A stretch of DNA of 8,200 bases from Deferribacteraceae bacterium (GTDB taxonomy: Bacteria > Chrysiogenota > Deferribacteres > Deferribacterales > JAISNW01), in the NCBI GenBank assembly GCA_031278965.1, contig JAITJJ010000058.1, positions 1-8,200 of the forward strand. Direction: 5' to 3'. Shown one piece after another: positions 7,583 through 8,200 of the stretch. The notes beneath the pieces are model-generated. The model did no database searches. It saw nothing but the letters and a program-made list of their open reading frames with translations, and was not told where the DNA came from. The translations under genes and the position numbers were made by a program. The number at the start of each line of letters is the position of its first letter. The first letter of the stretch is position 1.

Positions 7583-7930
7583 TTATTTACTTTTTTCCAA
7601 GATAATAAGAGAAGATAGCCCCAGTAGTGGAGGAAACACCTTCTCTATTGGCGCCAGTAGGACGGATGCAATATTATATAGCTTTGAATCACCCTCTTTT
7701 AAAGTGCCGGAAAAAGTTGTGCCTTGAGAAAGCACCCCTTTAATGAAGTATGGGAATACCCCCAGGAAGTTAAAATATCTGCATTTCAGGGGCTTCATAC
7801 TGGCTTTTTCCGCAAGGGTTTTAAGCATCCCTACAGTATATCTGCGATAATGACCTGCGGCTTTATCAAAACTGTTAAAGAGAAAGGGGAGGGCGGGAAC
7901 AAAGATTATAATTCTCCCCCCAATCGGCGA
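7583..7930 (-). pseudogene. SAM-dependent methyltransferase, C-terminal remnant
   Basis: The minus strand encodes about 115 residues of the C-terminal half of a class I SAM-dependent methyltransferase. It starts at PIGGRIIIFVPALPF, the strand-4 region that in this family reads like L-K-P-G-G-R followed by VPA. It continues with FDKAAGHYRRYT, a characteristic block of the subgroup, then RYFNFLG, and ends normally at TAA (7583-7585). Intact members are roughly 220-250 residues, so the SAM-binding N-terminal half (glycine-rich motif I) is absent and this piece could not be active alone. The frame stays open to an ATG at 7990, but those extra 20 codons are antisense to a primase gene and show no methyltransferase character. 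I therefore end the homology at about 7930. GC content is about 42% by my count. The break could be biological or an assembly join. Confidence 0.75.
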
Positions 7931-7931
7931 G
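7921..7931. other. Junction of methyltransferase and primase fragments
   Basis: Methyltransferase homology on the minus strand stops at about 7930-7925 (Ser-Pro-Ile-Gly-Gly), and primase homology on the plus strand begins at about 7928-7931 (Arg-Val-Ser-Asp-Asp). No intergenic sequence, target duplication or element end is visible between them. The nine bases 7921-7929 (CAATCGGCG) recur inverted at 8115-8123 inside the primase fragment. Confidence 0.65.
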
Positions 7932-8200
7932 TGAGCGACGACACGATATTCGCGTCCGGCAGGGCAAAGATAATCCCCTTCAATCGCCACTTCACCGAAG
8001 CGGAGCAGGACAGAACGCTCAAACAGGAGTTCCGCAAGGCGAAAAACAAGAGAGCGATATTAAACTGGCTGATTATGGGCTATCGGCTGATTCCGGAAGT
8101 CGGCTTTGACGCTCCGCCGATTGTCACCCAAGCGATAGCGGAGTATCGGCAGGACGCGGACATTATCGGTGTGTTCCTGTCGGAGCGTACCGAACCTATG
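7928..8200 (+). CDS. P4-type phage/plasmid primase-helicase, C-terminal fragment
   Basis: The plus strand is open from about 7928 to the window edge. The 90 codons from 7931 read as the C-terminal region of a D5/P4-type DNA primase-helicase of phages and plasmids. Diagnostic blocks are VSDDTIFASGRAKIIPFNRHF, in which an arginine and IPFNRHF end the ATPase core, followed by EQDRTLKQEFRK, AILNWLIMGYRL and the EYRQDADIIGVFL segment. In this family such blocks follow the superfamily 3 helicase motifs. Those motifs (Walker A, Walker B) and the primase domain should lie upstream but are absent, because the sequence switches to methyltransferase DNA at about 7928. No start codon or ribosome binding site is identifiable. 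GC is about 55% by my count, above the neighbouring remnant. The fragment indicates a mobile element to the right, or a chimeric join. Confidence 0.8.

Noticed and set aside
7572..7591. Imperfect palindrome GTAAA...AGCGCT...TTTAC after the methyltransferase remnant
   Set aside because: Only the outer 5 bp pair well and no T-run follows, so it is not supported as a terminator.
7931..7990. N-terminal 20 codons that would extend the methyltransferase fragment to an ATG
   Set aside because: They are antisense to a clear primase coding sequence and lack methyltransferase motifs, so the ATG is accidental.

Overview
The window looks like chromosomal DNA from a Gram-negative bacterium. The main evidence is a complete five-gene leftward transcription unit whose last four genes form a YejABEF-type peptide ABC importer. 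Its binding protein has a cleavable signal peptide and no lipobox, as expected for a soluble periplasmic protein. I cannot place the organism more precisely. Base composition is moderate, and nothing such as an rRNA gene is present to fix a lineage.

Layout, left to right. Bases 1-81 hold the first 27 codons of an unrecognised leftward gene, with a good ribosome binding site and a candidate promoter just upstream. Bases 208-948 encode a DUF4184-family integral membrane protein on the plus strand. It ends only 5 bp from the end of the convergent ABC operon. From about 7410 down to 954 the minus strand carries, in order of transcription: an XpaC-like membrane-anchored helical protein, yejA (periplasmic binding protein), yejB and yejE (permeases) and yejF (double ATPase). 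The first two genes share one base, yejA and yejB overlap by 20 bp, and the remaining gaps are 5 and 26 bp. A sigma70-type promoter (TTGAAA-N17-TAATAT, 7481-7509) lies in front of the unit. Peptide captured by YejA would pass through the YejB/YejE channel, driven by YejF. The XpaC-like protein is translationally coupled to YejA, but its role in this context is unknown.

The right end is the oddest part. Bases 7583 to about 7930 encode only the C-terminal half of a SAM-dependent methyltransferase on the minus strand. At about 7928 it abuts the C-terminal domain of a P4-type phage/plasmid primase-helicase on the plus strand, which is open to the window edge. Both genes are broken at the same point, and GC content steps from about 42% to about 55% there (my count). 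This is either a real rearrangement involving a mobile element or a chimeric join in the assembly.

A second oddity is the last importer gene. YejF lacks the usual tail after its second ATPase domain and stops almost on top of the DUF4184 gene, which suggests an old rearrangement boundary there. I found no RNA genes, CRISPR arrays, complete insertion sequences or convincing intrinsic terminators.
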